A stretch of DNA of 64,000 nt from an uncultured Spirochaetaceae bacterium. GTDB taxonomy: Bacteria > Spirochaetota > Spirochaetia > Sphaerochaetales > Sphaerochaetaceae. Each line of letters opens with the position of its first letter. Position 1 is the first letter of the stretch. Location of the stretch: the NCBI GenBank assembly GCA_945910645.1, contig CAMDZB010000001.1:1-64000 (forward strand). The letters are read 5' to 3'. Shown piece by piece: positions 59,266 to 64,000 of this stretch. Below the pieces are notes generated by a model. It was not told the DNA's origin, searched no databases, and was given only the letters and a program-made list of their open reading frames with translations. Both the position numbers and the translations under genes were made by a program.

Positions 59266-59787
59266 TTACCTCCTGTTATCCTTAATGTAAGTATAGATTT
59301 TATTAGCCACCTCATCAGCTGTTAGATTGTCGGTGTTGATCACCAAGTCTGCAAAGTCGTACGACGAGTTATCGATAGAATAGATCTTTAAGTATCGCTT
59401 GTGATCTTCCTCGTCTCGCCTCTTTGTCCTTGCCGACTGCTCTTCTAAAGTTCCACCCTCACGCTTTTGTATGCGCTTTGCTCTTACCGAATCGCTGGCC
59501 TCTAAAAATATTTTGTAATCTGCGTCTTTCAACATCCAAATCGCAAGGCGTGATGCAAGTATTGAGTTTTCATGCTGCATCGCCATAGCAACCTGACGGT
59601 TATCAAGCTCTCTATCTACGTTGTCGTCTTCCTTTGCAAGCTTACACATTTCATCAAAACTAAGCCCCTTTTCTTCCGCAAGGTTCTTAAATGTAAAGTT
59701 GATCAATGGGAAGCCCAGCATTTCTGCAAGCGCTGTGCTTGTTGAGGTGTTACCGCATCCAGAAAGACCAGATATTGCTATTCTCAC
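59266..59787 (-). CDS. cmk: Cytidylate kinase-like protein (archaeal-type size), GTG start
   Basis: MRIAISGLSGCGNTSTSTALAEMLG...GSRLAIWMLK-like SRLAIWMLKDADYKIFLEAS. Confidence 0.75.
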   Translation of the reverse strand: MRIAISGLSGCGNTSTSTALAEMLGFPLINFTFKNLAEEKGLSFDEMCKLAKEDDNVDRELDNRQVAMAMQHENSILASRLAIWMLKDADYKIFLEASDSVRAKRIQKREGGTLEEQSARTKRRDEEDHKRYLKIYSIDNSSYDFADLVINTDNLTADEVANKIYTYIKDNRR

Positions 59788-59789
59788 AA

Positions 59790-59966
59790 TTACGATGCTT
59801 TCTTGTTCTTAAGTGTTGCGTTACAAGTTTTGCAGATCATCTGCTTTTCTTCGCCCTCTCCAACTTCGTAGAGAAGCTTAATTCCAGTACGTCCACATTT
59901 TGGACACTTACCTCTGCCCTGTGATACAAGTTCTCTTGTTCCACGGCCTCTGTGTGTTTTTGCCAT
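59790..59966 (-). CDS. 58-aa zinc-ribbon protein, not in the supplied ORF list
   Basis: Translates to MAKTHRGRGTRELVSQGRGKCPKCGRTGIKLLYEVGEGEEKQMICKTCNATLKNKKAS with two CxxC pairs; AAGGAAAA upstream. Confidence 0.85.
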   Translation of the reverse strand: MAKTHRGRGTRELVSQGRGKCPKCGRTGIKLLYEVGEGEEKQMICKTCNATLKNKKAS

Positions 59967-60041
59967 AATTTTTCCTTTTATAATTTTTGTGTTTAGTAAT
60001 TATAATAATTTTTATTTATGCAAATCAAGATAGAAAACCCC

Positions 60042-62096
<2,055 letters not shown>

Positions 62097-62100
<4 letters not shown>

Positions 62101-64000
62101 TTTCTGTCTCCTCTTTCGTTTTCAATCTCTTTTCTTATTAATTTCAGCATATTCGCATCAAGGTTGAGGTCTGCAAATTTCATTGTACTCATACCGCTCT
62201 GCTTTGTGCCAAGAAGGTCCCCAACGCCCCTGATTGCGGCATCCTTTTCGGCAAGGTAGAATCCGTCTGTTGAATCCTTCATGGCTTTAAGGCGCATTGC
62301 AGCATCCTCTGAAATCGGGTCGTTAAACACTAAAAAGCACCAGCTCTGTAGTTCACTTCGTCCAACACGCCCCCTCAGCTGATGCAATGTTGCAAGTCCG
62401 AACAGATCTGCCCTCTCAATCACCATAACCGTGGCGTTAGGATTATCAAGTCCAACCTCTACAACGCTTGTTGCAATGATGTACTTAAGCGTCCCGTTTG
62501 CAAAGTCCTCGAGTATCTTAAGCTTGTCTTTCTCCATAACTTTTGAGTGAATCACGCCGTATGGAATGCCACCGTAGACGTCTCTGAGCTCCACCTCTAG
62601 GTCGTAAACGTCTCTGATTGATTCATCGCTACTGTCTATGCGTGGTGCCACAAAGTATGCCTGATGCCCTCGCTCGAACTCCTTTTTAATGTATAGGTAC
62701 ATCTCCTTACGCTTATGCTGACTTGCAACGTAGGTGACCACAGGGAGTCGCCCTTTGGGATTCTCAGAAATCGTACTTACGTTTGCACTACCGCACATGG
62801 CCTCTGCAAGCGAACGCGGTATTGGGGTTGCACTCATAGTAAGCACGTTCATATTACTGGCCTTCTTGGTAAGTGCCTCACGCTGTTCAACGCCGAACTT
62901 ATGCTCCTCATCGATAATCACATACGTAAGCGACGAGCTGTATTCAACAGTCTGACTTATTAGCGCCTGCGTGCCGATAATCAAATCGATGTCTTTATTC
63001 TTGATCTTTAAAAGCAACTCATCACGGCTTTTCTGATTAAGTCCGCTCTTAAGAAGTCCCACCTTTACAAAACTTGATGCAAAAAACTTTTCTGCACTCT
63101 CAAAGTGCTGTACACTAAGAAGCTCAGTTGGAACCATAAACGCAACCTGATTGCCCTTTTCAATCTCATGAAGCGCACTGATTAGGGCAACCACGGTCTT
63201 TCCTGATCCCACATCGCCCTGTAAGAGGCGTTTCATCGGGAATGGTGAGTCAAGATCTGCGATGATGTCGTCAACTGCACTCTCCTGCGACGAGGTAAGC
63301 GTAAAGGGCAGATTTGAGATAAAACGCTTCTCCGTATCCGTTCGCTCCTTATGAGTGATAACAGCGTCGTCCCTACGCCCACCGAATGATCCTCGTTCCA
63401 AAATGAGCTTATATAACTCATTAAACGCAAATGTACGCCTTGCCTTCTCTGCACTCTCAAGCGTGCGTGGAAAATGAAGCTCTTTAAGCGCCGTTTTAAT
63501 GTCGTAAAGACCGTATTTTTGATACACATCCGCGCCAAGATCGTCTCTTATCTCATTTGAGTAAAGCTCTATTGCATTTGAAATTGCAAGCCGTAACCCC
63601 TTCTGTGTAAGCTCATCGTTAAGCGGATAAATCGGCAGGATCTTTCCAAAGCCAAAATCCTCCGCTGCAGTGATTGGATGAAGCTCAAACGATCCCATAT
63701 CCACAACGGTTGTAAACTTACGCTCAGCAGTTCCCGTAAGGTAATACTTCATGCCAACCTTCACATAGCGAGCCATAAAGTTTCTATTAAAACACAAAAG
63801 GTTGATCCTGTTCTCTACAAACTTAGTCTCATCAGGCTGAATGTAGCACTCCTTGAGCGTAATTTTAAGGATACGCTTGTTGATAGCGCCAAAGTAGCTT
63901 GTGCTCACAACCTCGGCGAATGTGTTAATGTTACCCTTATCAATGATCTCGTACGCCCTCACCATCTTGCTTTTATCGTCGTATCGGCGGGGCTTGTAGA
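62097..64000 (-). CDS. recG: ATP-dependent DNA helicase RecG (N-terminus outside window)
   Basis: LQGDVGSGKTVVA, IDEEHKFGVEQRE, MSATPIPRSLAE and GVGDLLGTKQSG; frame open upstream of the first Met (YKPRRYDDKSKM). Confidence 0.95.

Overview
Mostly chromosomal housekeeping DNA from a probable spirochaete (Sphaerochaeta/Treponema-like). I infer this from the very long GreA, the short AlaRS, the archaeal-type PheRS pair and the cdaA/ybbR/acpS neighbourhood. Recognisable genes include chrA halves, yraN, yedF/yedE, xdhC, yhhQ, tatD, greA, thiI, alaS, mnmG, two CorC/CNNM proteins, an aminotransferase, an NCS2 purine permease, a DUF3737 protein, an acyl-CoA ligase, an M30-like lipoprotein peptidase, mgtE, pheT/pheS, an S41 protease, deoC, a TrpR-like regulator, mnmE, nrdB, priA, truA, acpS, ybbR, cdaA, an NTP transferase, a DUF4143-type ATPase, miaA, rpoZ, cmk, glpK, rsmD and recG. 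The least ordinary items are: (1) an 11.7-kb gene for a 3904-aa surface protein made of about 16 degenerate InlB/Flg_new-type modules plus a BspA-like LRR tail; (2) a helically phased DnaA-box cluster with palindromes at 46.2-46.45 kb, a candidate oriC or DnaA-control locus; (3) a family of dispersed repeats with a ~66-bp attC-like core placed 3' of genes, two direct copies of which bracket an AAA ATPase like a gene cassette; (4) a nested MITE-like element; (5) a 22-bp iteron-like tandem array; (6) a CorC gene whose only plausible full-length start is ATT; (7) a degenerate UDG-like protein; and (8) an un-called 58-aa zinc-ribbon ORF. No rRNA, tRNA, CRISPR array or transposase was recognised.
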